Positions 52,362-60,702 of a DNA stretch of 64,000 nucleotides are shown piece after piece. A program made the translations under genes and the position numbers. The stretch lies in assembly GCA_037445225.1 (NCBI GenBank), contig JBBIKW010000001.1, positions 186,001 to 250,000 of the forward strand. The letters run 5' to 3'. Under the pieces are notes generated by a model. The model was not told the DNA's origin, did no database searches, and saw only the letters and a program-made list of their open reading frames with translations. This DNA is from M3007 sp037445225 (GTDB taxonomy: Bacteria > Bacteroidota > Bacteroidia > Chitinophagales > Saprospiraceae). Each line of letters opens with the position of its first letter. Positions within the stretch are counted from its first letter, which is position 1.

Positions 52362-53108
52362 ATGTTCCTTTCCATCGTCATTCCGACCTTAAACGAGGCC
52401 GACAACTTGCGTCGGCTACTCCCTTATCTGCGCGCTCATGCCGGAGAGGTGCCGCTCGAAATCATCGTCGTAGATGCCGTAAGTACCGACGAGACGGCGG
52501 CTGTTGCGCAAGCGGCTGAGGCAGCAGTGGTTTGCTGCGCCCAGCGCAACCGCGCGGCCCAAATGAATATGGGGGCGCGCGCAGCGCGCGGCAACGTGCT
52601 CTACTTTGTGCATGCCGACACCCTTCCTCCAGCCTCTTTTGCCGCCGACATCGCCGACGAGATAGCAGCCGGTTCGGTAATGGGGTGTTATCGCTATCGC
52701 TTTGACTCGACCAGCCTCTTCCTAAGGGTTAATGCCTACTTTACGCGCTTTCATTGGTTGTGGTGCCAAGGCGGCGACAAGACTTTTTTTATCCGCCGCG
52801 ACGTGTTCGAGGCCTTAGGCAGCTACGACGAGCGCTTCGTGGTGATGGAGGAGTACGACTTTTTGCGCAGGGCCATGAAACAATACCCTTTACGCATTCT
52901 GCCTAAGGATGCCTTGGTATCGGCTCGCAAGTACGATCACAACAGTTGGTTGCGAGTACAACTGGCCAACGCCGCAGCATTCACTTTATTTCGCATGGGT
53001 GTAGCGCCCGAACGCATCAAGCGCTTCTATTATAAGGCCCTGCGCCACCCCAAAGCCCAAGCAGAAAGCACCGCTTTGCCTCAGGTAGAGACAGCCTCCA
53101 GCTCATGA
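52362..53108 (+). CDS. TIGR04283-type arsenosugar-biosynthesis-like glycosyltransferase
   Basis: This 248-residue GT2 protein has MFLSIVIPTLNEADNLRRLL, EIIVVDAVSTDETAAVAQAA, CCAQRNRAAQMNMGARAARG and NVLYFVHADTLPPASFAADI, the order and motifs of the TIGR04283 family. A later FFIRRDVFEALGSYDERFVV with an acidic MEEYDFLRRA matches the acceptor side. In other genomes the family lies in arsenosugar clusters with ArsM-type genes, but none is seen here, so the arsenic link is not supported locally. The DUF547 gene follows after 22 bases. ATG 52362 is used. Confidence 0.85.
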   Translation: MFLSIVIPTLNEADNLRRLLPYLRAHAGEVPLEIIVVDAVSTDETAAVAQAAEAAVVCCAQRNRAAQMNMGARAARGNVLYFVHADTLPPASFAADIADEIAAGSVMGCYRYRFDSTSLFLRVNAYFTRFHWLWCQGGDKTFFIRRDVFEALGSYDERFVVMEEYDFLRRAMKQYPLRILPKDALVSARKYDHNSWLRVQLANAAAFTLFRMGVAPERIKRFYYKALRHPKAQAESTALPQVETASSS

Positions 53109-53130
53109 ATGTGTCATCCCTTCCTTGTCC

Positions 53131-53910
53131 ATGAGAAAAATAGCGATTTTACTCTCCGCCCTTTTCGCCATAGCCGTACTCTGGTTTACCTGCGCTAACT
53201 GCCGAGCCATTCGCCGTGAAGTGGCCTCTCGGCCTGTGTCGCACGATCAGTGGGATGCCCTTTTAAAAAAGCACGTTACGCCAGAGGGACTGGTGCACTA
53301 CCGAGACTTCTTGCGCGACAGCGCCCAGCTCAATGCCTACTTGCGCTTGTTGGAAAGCGCACATCCCAGCGACAAGGGCTGGACGCGGGCCGAGCAAATG
53401 GCCTACTGGATAAATGCCTACAACGCCTACACCATCCAGCTCATCTTGCGCCACTATCCGGTCAGCAGCATCAAGGACATCAAGAGTGGTATTGCCTTTG
53501 TGAACTCGGTGTGGGACATCAAGTTCATCCGCATCCAGGGCTATGCATACGACTTGAACAACATTGAGCACAATATCCTGCGCCCAGTGTTTTGCGATGC
53601 GCGCATTCACGCCGCTATCAACTGCGCGTCGCGCTCCTGCCCTGCGCTGCGCAGCGAGGCCTACATTGCCGAGCGGCTCGACGAGCAGCTCGACGACGCT
53701 ATGCGCCGCTTCGTAAACGACACGCTTCGGAACCAGATACGTACCGATGGCGCGCGGCTATCGAGGATCTTCAGCTGGTTCAGCGGCGACTTTGAGCGCG
53801 ACGCCGGCTCCGTGCGCGCCTACGTTAATCGCTACGCCCGTACCCCCCTGTCATCGGATGCGCCTATCGACTACTTGGACTACGATTGGGCACTTAATGA
53901 GGCAAAGTAA
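53131..53910 (+). CDS. DUF547 domain protein
   Basis: This 259-residue protein has a signal peptide or anchor (AILLSALFAIAVLWF) ending in Cys-containing CANC. Its body is the DUF547 domain: WDALLKKHVTPEGLVHYRDF, AEQMAYWINAYNAYTIQLIL, YDLNNIEHNILRPVFCDARI, HAAINCASRSCPALRSEAYI and FSWFSGDFERDAGSVRAYVN. The domain often follows TIGR04283 glycosyltransferases, as here. It is probably periplasmic; its role is unknown. A TTG 6 bases upstream is the only alternative start. Confidence 0.9.
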   Translation: MRKIAILLSALFAIAVLWFTCANCRAIRREVASRPVSHDQWDALLKKHVTPEGLVHYRDFLRDSAQLNAYLRLLESAHPSDKGWTRAEQMAYWINAYNAYTIQLILRHYPVSSIKDIKSGIAFVNSVWDIKFIRIQGYAYDLNNIEHNILRPVFCDARIHAAINCASRSCPALRSEAYIAERLDEQLDDAMRRFVNDTLRNQIRTDGARLSRIFSWFSGDFERDAGSVRAYVNRYARTPLSSDAPIDYLDYDWALNEAK

Positions 53911-54283
53911 GGGCCTCTTCAGATACTGCCGCTCCACCTGGTGCTGCCCCGCGCTTTTTTTGTCGAATCTGTTCCCACCTTTTGCGGGCGTAGCTAAAGG
54001 CAATTGGCGCAAGCAAGAGCGCCACCTTACTCCAGCGCTGCTGAACGCCCGCTGCTTGCAATAAAAAGCGCAGCAGCGTCACGCCCACCGATTGCTGCAC
54101 GTCGTCTTGTAGGAAGCGGCTTACTTGATTGGGGATTTCCATCTTTTGCTCTACATACGCGGACAGCGCCGCACGCGTGCGCAACGCACTGGAACGCATT
54201 TCCTCTTCCACCGCGCGCATGCGGCTGCGCAGCAGCGCCTTTCGAGCATCTAAATCCTGTAAATTGCGAATGGGACTATTCAT
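53894..54283 (-). CDS. Hypothetical protein paired with holin-like gene
   Basis: This 129-residue product has an amphipathic N-terminal half (helical, LDARKALLRSRMRAVEEEMR) and a hydrophobic segment near 85-95 (KVALLLAPIAFSYARKRW). It starts with a 4-base ATGA overlap on the upstream holin-like gene, so the two are a translationally coupled pair. Its 3' end overlaps the DUF547 gene by 17 bases. Function unknown; a role in envelope stress or membrane shape is a guess from the partner only. Confidence 0.65.
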   Translation of the reverse strand: MNSPIRNLQDLDARKALLRSRMRAVEEEMRSSALRTRAALSAYVEQKMEIPNQVSRFLQDDVQQSVGVTLLRFLLQAAGVQQRWSKVALLLAPIAFSYARKRWEQIRQKKRGAAPGGAAVSEEALTLPH

Positions 54284-54672
54284 GGCTCATGGTTGTTTGC
54301 CTCGGCCGAACTGCTAAAAAAAGCGCCAAGAATTCTACTCAAAAGGGGGGTGGTCAATAGCGGTTCTTTGAAAACGATGAGGAAAGCGGCCAATAAGACA
54401 TACAGCCCCGCTACGGCCAAAAAGCCCAAAGCATATGAGCCCCACCGTTGCCCTAAAAAAAGCGCTAAGGCCATCGTGGCCATGAATAGGCCGAAGAGCA
54501 GCAACATCGCTACAGCCAACAGACTGAGCAATGTGGAAGCCACCTTAGCCAGGCGCTCTGCCAAATCTAACCGCCAATAGTCGAGTTGCAGCTGCGCGTA
54601 CTCGCGCACGTGCGCGGCAAACTCTCCTGCTGAGCGGAGCACCTCTTCTGTGTCTTTTCCTAAACTGGACAT
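54280..54672 (-). CDS. Holin-like (phage holin superfamily) membrane protein
   Basis: This 130-residue protein has an N-terminal charged helix (DTEEVLRSAGEFAAHVREYA) and two long membrane segments near 47-75 and 80-105 (VASTLLSLLAVAMLLLFGLF; WGSYALGFLAVAGLYVLLAA). It matches the putative holin-X/phage-holin-family pattern common in Bacteroidota chromosomes, where it is not linked to prophages. No phage genes are near. ATG 54672 is chosen because longer starts read into uncharged frame. It is followed directly by the overlapping gene to its left. Confidence 0.75.
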   Translation of the reverse strand: MSSLGKDTEEVLRSAGEFAAHVREYAQLQLDYWRLDLAERLAKVASTLLSLLAVAMLLLFGLFMATMALALFLGQRWGSYALGFLAVAGLYVLLAAFLIVFKEPLLTTPLLSRILGAFFSSSAEANNHEP

Positions 54673-54784
54673 GTTGTTTGTAAACGCTTCGGAAGCCACT
54701 ACGTCACTCTTTGGCCACCAGACAAAGGTATAAAATATCGGTCGGCCGGCGAGGTATCGAGAGCGGTTACCGCACAAAACTCCT

Positions 54785-54822
54785 CCAAAAAGAAAAAAAC
54801 CGCAGAGGGCATGCCTTGCGGT
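54785..54822 (-). terminator. Terminator after the T9SS propeller gene
   Basis: ACCGCA (54799-54804) pairs with TGCGGT (54817-54822) around a loop that itself contains GGGC and GCC. On the minus strand the hairpin is followed by a T tract (A tract on the plus strand from about 54787). It lies 66 bases past the end of the minus-strand T9SS protein gene and fits a rho-independent terminator. Confidence 0.75.
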
Positions 54823-54887
54823 CTTTCTCCCTGAAGTAAGCAGCTGATGGGATAAATCGGTTATTGGCAATGGCAGGGGGTCTCTCG

Positions 54888-57767
54888 TCATCGGACGAGG
54901 AGCTTTCCGGAGGCAATAGGCTCTCCGCGCTCGGTAGCTATTCGGAAGAGCAGCATGCCGGCCGGCAGTTGTTGCCGTTGCAAACGAAAGGTGGGGTAGT
55001 TATAAGATTGATCGAGCACTTTCTTTCCCTGGAGGTCGAAAATTTCTAACCGATACGCTGAAGCCGTTACGCCGACGACTTCGAACGTCGCACTATCCTC
55101 AAAGGGATTGGGGTAGACCTTTACATCCGCACCCGCCCACTCGATGTGCTTCGTCTTGACAATGACAAAAGTGTCCAGCTCGCAAACAGTGTGAAAGGTC
55201 TCGTTGGTCGACACCGGCGGCTCTATGTCGAAGTATATCTCCGCCGTATTGCGCACCTCTGTGCGGCAGGGTACCTGGTCGACGAAAGCTACTCGGAACT
55301 TCACAAAGCCCTCATTGCTCCCACTTTGGGGGGGCAGTGCGGCATTGGGCAGCGTAAACTGCACAATGCCGCTGCCATACACCTCAAATTCGTACGGATG
55401 GCTGGCCGCACCTGGCCGCACGGTAGCGGGGTCTAAGAACGGCGACAGCGTATCGCGCACGACAATCTGCGACACCGTATCGGTTCCGGTGTTCTGAAAT
55501 TGGATGACATACTCCATCTCGGTTTCTGGGCGGACGTAGTGAGCTACGCCATAGCCTTTGGGATGGCCTCTCTTTAAATAGGTAGGATTAAAATCGGGTT
55601 CGTAGCTTTCTTGGCAGTCGATAGATCGGAAAGGATCGATATCGTCTTCCGCAAACATGGTGTAAAAGCCGATGCTAAAGGGTTGGCTGGTGTCGGAGCG
55701 GCACCCTTCTACGGCGGCCGTGGGATAGCTGGTGCCTGGATAGCCCGGCGTTTGCTCTGCAATGACGCGATAGGTGCGGCCGTTGGCCGGTGTGGTCCAC
55801 ACTACCGACTCTTCGCCGGCCTTCAGCTGGCGCCGATAGAGCGGGTCGCCCGGCTGAGTGAGCATAATCACGTCTTCAGCGATGACAAAGCCCACCGACT
55901 CTTGCATGTCGCCTATGCCAACGTTGGCCAAACTAAGCCGCACCACTCCCTGCTCGCATACAGCGCGTGCCTCCACTATGGAGCGATCCCAATTGGAAAT
56001 GTCGCAAAAAGAGTCGGGATAAATGTGCGCCCGAACACAGTGCGCCTGACCCGTCAGCGTTTCACAGGCCAGAAACGCCGTAAAGGTGAAAGAACCGCAC
56101 TCGCCATTGGGAAGCAGACCGATGTCGAAAGCGTACGTATTGCCCTGAACCAGCGTAGCGGGAATAGAGCTGCTCACTAGCGAAAGGGCAGGGTCTAACT
56201 CTATCTCGATGCGCGTATCGCTAGAGGGCAAGGTGCCGGAGTTGCAATAGCGCACCGAATACGTATTCTCCGCGCAGCGGCGCAAGATGGGCGTAGCCAC
56301 ATCGACCTCGTTGCGCGGACACAGCGAGAGGGCGCGCACCGGTACCTCCACCTCGAAGGTATCGGAGAAGCCCGTCACCTCGAGCGGAATCTCCGGCGTA
56401 CACGAAGCCCACGAGTCGTTGGGAGGAAAGAGCTTAATCTTGTAATCGCCCGTATCGACCAGCAGCAAGAATTCTCCGTTGGCCTTGGCCACTGCGTAGC
56501 GCGTGAAATTAGGACTCTCTACGCGGACGATCCAGTTTTCTAAGCCCGGCTCGTTAGCCCCTCGCGTACAGTTGCCGTCGATGTCGAAGTAGATCTTGCC
56601 GGCAATATAGCTGGAGAACGCCACGCAGTTGCGGTCCATCCGCACCAAATAGGGGTTCGCCTCTGTGAGCCCCGAGGGAAAGAAGAACTCACTTGAACCG
56701 CCAGCTACCGCTCCGCCATCGGGAGTAATGACAATACTCGTAGCCTGGTCAAGGCCCGGTCGCCCTACAGCGATGTCGCATACTCTATCGCCTTCACTGC
56801 TGACGCGCACCAAATAGATATCCTCCGATTTGCTAAGCGTTGACCTTGTACCGGCGGCATAGATGTCTCCTACAGGCGATTTGGCCACGCCATACAGGTC
56901 TGCTCGAGCAAAGCCCATCCGCCACAGGATCTGACCCGAACCCGAACTGCTCACTTTCATGAGCAGCCCCACTCCATTCTCTTCGTAGGTGCTTCTGCCG
57001 CCAATGAGGATGTTTCCGTCGCTATCGATAGCTATAGCGCGCCCTACGTCGTCAGCGGGAATACCCGAAGAAACCGAAAAAAAGTTAAAGGTGTTTTCCC
57101 AAAGCAGGCTGCCATTATTGCTATCTATGCGAAGCAGCCACACGTCGCGCGGCACCGTTTTCTTTTCGCCGGTGACCGCTATAGATCCATCGGGCAAGAC
57201 GGCCAGCGCTACCATCTTCTCTACAGCACTTGGGTCTCCATAAGTGCTGCTCCACATCAGCTGACCACTTGCCGAGAGGCGAAAGACCAAGCCATCTTCG
57301 TTCGCGCTAGTATTCTTCTGATACCCACAAACCACTAAACTGCCATCGCCTAAGAGAGCAATGTCCCGAACCTCTACGTCGAAAGGACTCGTATAGAAGT
57401 AAGTCCACAGGGCATTCCCCTCTGCATCAGTTTTGAGGACGAAGGCGCGCTGCGGCGTCAGCCCAACCCGCGAATTGCCGGCAATACCGAAATGACCCTC
57501 TTCTGTAACAGCAATACCTTCCGCCCACGTTTGCGACCCTAAAAAGAAGTCCCTCGTGTATTGCAACTTCCCATCTACATCCGTCTTAAACAGACGCGCG
57601 CGATTCAACCCGGCATAGTTTCCCACCGCGACAAACCCTCCATCGCGCGTGCGCTTCACGTCGTTGATCTGGCCCTGCCCGCCACCTTCAAACACGCGCT
57701 CCCATCCCTGAGCAGAAAGCACTGCCGCAGAAAAAACGAGACTACATACGAGAAGAAGTTTTTGCAT
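54888..57767 (-). CDS. Large secreted beta-propeller protein with T9SS sorting domain
   Basis: This roughly 959-residue exoprotein has a signal peptide (LLLVCSLVFSAAVLSAQG) and a series of propeller-like blades (for example NDVKRTRDGGFVAVGNYAG and ALLGDGSLVVCGYQ). A Cys-rich middle follows (CTPEIPLEVTGFSDTFEVE). Next are a DUF7619/DUF11-like repeat domain (EMEYVIQFQNTGTDTVSQI) and a type A sorting domain (VKVYPNPFEDSATFEVVG) ending RGEPIASGKLLVR. It is exported by the type IX system; no catalytic motif is seen, so adhesion or scaffolding is possible. I used ATG 57767; another ATG is 6 bases upstream. Confidence 0.88.
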   Translation of the reverse strand: MQKLLLVCSLVFSAAVLSAQGWERVFEGGGQGQINDVKRTRDGGFVAVGNYAGLNRARLFKTDVDGKLQYTRDFFLGSQTWAEGIAVTEEGHFGIAGNSRVGLTPQRAFVLKTDAEGNALWTYFYTSPFDVEVRDIALLGDGSLVVCGYQKNTSANEDGLVFRLSASGQLMWSSTYGDPSAVEKMVALAVLPDGSIAVTGEKKTVPRDVWLLRIDSNNGSLLWENTFNFFSVSSGIPADDVGRAIAIDSDGNILIGGRSTYEENGVGLLMKVSSSGSGQILWRMGFARADLYGVAKSPVGDIYAAGTRSTLSKSEDIYLVRVSSEGDRVCDIAVGRPGLDQATSIVITPDGGAVAGGSSEFFFPSGLTEANPYLVRMDRNCVAFSSYIAGKIYFDIDGNCTRGANEPGLENWIVRVESPNFTRYAVAKANGEFLLLVDTGDYKIKLFPPNDSWASCTPEIPLEVTGFSDTFEVEVPVRALSLCPRNEVDVATPILRRCAENTYSVRYCNSGTLPSSDTRIEIELDPALSLVSSSIPATLVQGNTYAFDIGLLPNGECGSFTFTAFLACETLTGQAHCVRAHIYPDSFCDISNWDRSIVEARAVCEQGVVRLSLANVGIGDMQESVGFVIAEDVIMLTQPGDPLYRRQLKAGEESVVWTTPANGRTYRVIAEQTPGYPGTSYPTAAVEGCRSDTSQPFSIGFYTMFAEDDIDPFRSIDCQESYEPDFNPTYLKRGHPKGYGVAHYVRPETEMEYVIQFQNTGTDTVSQIVVRDTLSPFLDPATVRPGAASHPYEFEVYGSGIVQFTLPNAALPPQSGSNEGFVKFRVAFVDQVPCRTEVRNTAEIYFDIEPPVSTNETFHTVCELDTFVIVKTKHIEWAGADVKVYPNPFEDSATFEVVGVTASAYRLEIFDLQGKKVLDQSYNYPTFRLQRQQLPAGMLLFRIATERGEPIASGKLLVR

Positions 57768-58098
57768 ACACATGGAGGATTAACGAGGCGCCGTTCTTTG
57801 ACAGTACAAAAGTGCAGGAGACAAACGCTCGGAATATGGACAAAATTTTTAGTTTGTTGAATAATTTCCCAAAGCGGAAATTGGCGAAATTACGCCTTTA
57901 TAGCGCAAAAGGCGCTTAATTAGCGCCTTTTTTATTCGTTAAGGTGGAAAAAAGCATCTGCTCAAAGCTCATTTGTTGTCCAAAGATAAGACTACGCGGA
58001 TTTTGGGCAGTGCGTTGAGAAGTAGGCGGTTGGCGTAAAAAAACGGCGGAGGTTCTGTCGAAAGCGAGGTATTCGGAAAAACCGCTACATTCGCCTTT
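57768..58098. other. Divergent spacer, 331 bases
   Basis: No convincing protein-coding frame is seen. It holds the candidate hairpin element at 57864-57933, a near -7 match for the leftward gene (CACTTTTG on the minus strand at about 57807-57814), and an unremarkable stretch before the VanZ gene. Confidence 0.5.
57864..57933 (+). ncRNA. Candidate small structured RNA or leader with terminator
   Basis: In a divergent spacer three hairpins follow one another on the plus strand: ATTTCC/GGAAAT (57864-57881), GGCG/CGCC (57883-57896) and AAAAGGCGCT/AGCGCCTTTT (57907-57931, loop TAATT, running into TTTTTT). The last is a classical terminator, yet no plus-strand gene ends upstream. It could end a short RNA started near 57800-57850 or be a leader attenuator of the VanZ gene 165 bases downstream. 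A near -7 match (TTAGTTTG) lies at 57849-57856. Not matched to any known RNA family. Confidence 0.4.
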
Positions 58099-58488
58099 AT
58101 GATACGGGCATTCGCTCCTGCCATTGTGTGGCTGATAGCCGTCATTTTTTTGTCCACGACGGGCGGGGTATCTATGCCGTCCTTTGACCTGCTCCAGACG
58201 GACAAGTTGGCACACGCCGCCGCTTATTGTCTCTTGAGCTGGCTGACGCTATGGGGCTTCGCTCGTTGGCAGTCGCGCGTCAAAATATCGCACGGGGTCT
58301 TTACGGTGTTGGTAGCCACGTCGGTAGGTGCCTTGTTGGAGGACCTCCAGTTCCGCTACTTTCCTCATCGACACTTTGAATACGACGATATGATAGCCAA
58401 CGCCGTAGGAGCACTGGTCGGATGGGTGGTATTTGCGCGCTTATTTTCTCATCGGCACTTAGCTGCTTGGCTGGAGCAATGGTCGTAG
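58099..58488 (+). CDS. VanZ-family membrane protein
   Basis: This 129-residue protein has four hydrophobic segments and the VanZ signature LLQTDKLAHAAAYCLLSWL near residue 31, with a second VATSVGALLEDLQFRYFP and YDDMIANAVGALVGWVVFA near the end. VanZ-like proteins relate to teicoplanin resistance in enterococci, but most are of unknown role. The gene ends one base before the convergent radical SAM gene. The start ATG 58099 has no strong -7 motif. Confidence 0.85.
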   Translation: MIRAFAPAIVWLIAVIFLSTTGGVSMPSFDLLQTDKLAHAAAYCLLSWLTLWGFARWQSRVKISHGVFTVLVATSVGALLEDLQFRYFPHRHFEYDDMIANAVGALVGWVVFARLFSHRHLAAWLEQWS

Positions 58489-59514
58489 TTAGAGCCAAAC
58501 GCGACATCCCTCCGAACAGTTGGTACAGATGTCGACCGCGCCGCGCCCTTCTCGAAGCAGGCGTTGCCGAAAACGCCGATAGGCTTGGCCATACCAGATG
58601 TCGCGAAAAGACGCGGTCTTGAGGTCGCCCAAACGGTGGACAGCGTCTTTGTCGAAGCAACAGGGCACGACGGCGCCGTCCCACGTGATGACGCAGGCGC
58701 GCCAAAGCCGCCAGCAATGGTTGACCAAGGCATGGCGAGGCGTCCAAGTGCCATCGAGCTGCTCTACATAGCGCGCGTAGCGCGAGTGCTTAGGTATGAG
58801 GGCGTGGCCGTGGCGGTAATCGTACACTTGGGCACTTTTGAAGCGCACTTCATCCGCTCCCCACTGGCGGGCGTGCTGCCGCACGAAGGGTACTTCGTGT
58901 TCGTTGGTGCGGAGCACCAAGAACTGCGCGATGAGGTGTGGGCGCGACGAGCACAGCTGGCGTTTCCAACGGGCCACCTCCTGAATGCCCTGAACCACCC
59001 GCTCTAAGCGACCGCCTACGCGGTACTGCTCGTAGGTCTGTTGGGTAAGGCCGTCTATCGACACGATGAGGCGGTCTAATCCAGACAGCACCGTCTGGCG
59101 CGCTCGCTCGGTGTCGAGGAAGTGGCCATTCGTGCTCGTCGCGACAAACATGCCGCGCCGATGCGCATACCGCACCATGTCGAAGAATTCGGGGTGGATA
59201 TACGGTTCGCCTTGAAAATATAGATACAAGGAGAAAGTATGTGGCGCTAGTTCATCTACCACCCGCCGAAAGAAGTCGGCGCGCACATTGCCCGTAGGGC
59301 GGCTGAAGGCGCGCAAACCGCTGGGGCATTCCGGACAGCGCAGGTTGCAGGCGGTCGTTGGCTCGATGCTGATCGATATGGGCAACCCCCATTGTATAGA
59401 GCACCCTGTAAGCCGAGTGAGCAGGTAAGAGGCCAGCACGCGCGCAGCATTCCAAAGCCGCCGAAGGGTCATCTTTTGAAGAGCATGCCATCCCTCTTTC
59501 CAAGCCACCCACAT
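58489..59514 (-). CDS. Radical SAM/SPASM domain protein
   Basis: This 341-residue enzyme has the radical SAM [4Fe-4S] motif ACNLRCPECPSG (C56, C60, C63) after the conserved SIEPTTAC lead-in. A C-terminal SPASM cluster region holds ACVITWDGAVVPCCFDKDAV and DICTNCSEGCRVWL, supplying auxiliary cluster cysteines. Such proteins modify peptides or small molecules by radical chemistry. No precursor peptide or partner gene is recognisable beside it. The N-terminal 45 residues (WKEGWHALQKMTLRRLWNAA) are basic and amphipathic. Function unknown. Confidence 0.9.
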   Translation of the reverse strand: MWVAWKEGWHALQKMTLRRLWNAARVLASYLLTRLTGCSIQWGLPISISIEPTTACNLRCPECPSGLRAFSRPTGNVRADFFRRVVDELAPHTFSLYLYFQGEPYIHPEFFDMVRYAHRRGMFVATSTNGHFLDTERARQTVLSGLDRLIVSIDGLTQQTYEQYRVGGRLERVVQGIQEVARWKRQLCSSRPHLIAQFLVLRTNEHEVPFVRQHARQWGADEVRFKSAQVYDYRHGHALIPKHSRYARYVEQLDGTWTPRHALVNHCWRLWRACVITWDGAVVPCCFDKDAVHRLGDLKTASFRDIWYGQAYRRFRQRLLREGRGAVDICTNCSEGCRVWL

Positions 59515-59542
59515 AGCGATAGCGCTGCTGCCTCAGACGTGT

Positions 59543-60580
59543 TCAAAACTTAGGACAGAGAATTTGCTCGTTCTCGTATTCGCCTAGATAAGCTACCGAG
59601 AACTCCAAGGCGCCCTGACGTCGCCCAAAGCTGAGCGCCGTGGGGTTGATGTCGTAGCTGATGCCGAAGAGCACGTTGCTTACCTCAAAGCCGATCAAAC
59701 CGACGATGGCATCGAGATGGAAGCCCTCCTCTCCGCGAACCGGGCGCACCCAGCTGCCCAAGTGCACCGCCGAAGTGCCGTAACGGCCCACGGGAAAACG
59801 CACATTAGTGCCGGCATTAAACTGGGCGTGAGGCCCCTGTAAGGCAAATAAGAAACGCGGCAGCAGCGCTACTCGAGAGGGACCCATCGGCAGGTTCGCC
59901 GCCAACTGACCCGATATTTTTCGATAAAAGCGGTCGCCAGCCACCCCTTGGTTGTAAAAAGTAGCGCGAGGCTCCAAAAGGTGATGCACCGCCGCCCCAG
60001 CAAAGAAGGCGCCGCTGCGCCCTATGCGAGCCGAATAGTTTAAGCCGACATTTAGGTCGGCGTATGAAAAATTATTTTCCGGAAACTGTTCGCCCGTAGG
60101 CAATACAAAACCCGTAAATCCATCGAACTGGTCGGAAAAATTCAGATAGGCATAGTTGACGTTGCGCTGCGTCAAGCCGCCCTGAAAACCCAACGTTAAG
60201 TATTGCCTGCCCTCTACATCCAAAGCTTTATGGTAGGCCAGCGCCAACGCTATCTGGGTCGTGTTGAAGTCCACTACGCTCACCTGATCGGTAAAGAACT
60301 GCACCCCCAGCCCAACAGCATCTTGAGAAGCCACCCGGAAGGGCGGGCCAAAGCGCAAGTCGCCCCCCACGCCAAACGTCCGAATCGGGTTGTCCAAGAC
60401 CCCGCGCCACTGGTCGCGATAAATGGCATTGACGCGATAGCGCCCCTCAAAAGCGCCGACCAAGGCCGGGTTGAGCATCTGGGGCGACGCGTAAAACTGG
60501 GTAAAGTGCTGATCCTGCGCAAGCAGTCGCAGCGAAGGGATCACCACAGCTAAAATCAGTGATCGGGTGGTTGCCGTCAT
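59543..60580 (-). CDS. PorP/SprF-family type IX secretion membrane protein
   Basis: This 345-residue protein has a signal peptide and the PorP/SprF opening DQHFTQFYASPQMLNPALVG, followed by alternating outer-membrane beta-barrel strands (YRVNAIYRDQWRGVLDNPIR, LALAYHKALDVEGRQYLTLG, NYSARIGRSGAFFAGAAVHH). These proteins cooperate with T9SS to display SprB-like adhesins or gliding partners. Often a large gliding adhesin gene is adjacent; none is found in this window. ATG 60580 is chosen, and TACTTTTG lies 21 bases upstream. Confidence 0.92.
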   Translation of the reverse strand: MTATTRSLILAVVIPSLRLLAQDQHFTQFYASPQMLNPALVGAFEGRYRVNAIYRDQWRGVLDNPIRTFGVGGDLRFGPPFRVASQDAVGLGVQFFTDQVSVVDFNTTQIALALAYHKALDVEGRQYLTLGFQGGLTQRNVNYAYLNFSDQFDGFTGFVLPTGEQFPENNFSYADLNVGLNYSARIGRSGAFFAGAAVHHLLEPRATFYNQGVAGDRFYRKISGQLAANLPMGPSRVALLPRFLFALQGPHAQFNAGTNVRFPVGRYGTSAVHLGSWVRPVRGEEGFHLDAIVGLIGFEVSNVLFGISYDINPTALSFGRRQGALEFSVAYLGEYENEQILCPKF

Positions 60581-60600
60581 GTGATGCGAAGATGTTTGGG

Positions 60601-60608
60601 CAAAAGTA
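60601..60608 (-). promoter_or_regulatory. TAnnTTTG promoter element (TACTTTTG, minus strand)
   Basis: An exact minus-strand -7 element 21 bases upstream of the PorP/SprF gene. Confidence 0.6.
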
Positions 60609-60684
60609 CTAAAGGCTTTGACCTCAGAAGGCTGAGCCTGCAGCAAAAGAACGGATATCGACGCTAAAAATTTTAGCGGCCGTC

Positions 60685-60692
60685 TACCTTTG
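60685..60692 (+). promoter_or_regulatory. TAnnTTTG promoter element (TACCTTTG)
   Basis: An exact -7 element only 10 bases before the phosphopantetheinyl transferase ATG, so the mRNA would be nearly leaderless. Confidence 0.6.
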
Positions 60693-60702
60693 CTGCGTTG
60701 TT

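Noticed and set aside
54280..54672. Holin-like gene as a prophage marker
   Set aside because: No capsid, tail, integrase or lysin genes are near, and such proteins are normal chromosomal genes in Bacteroidota.
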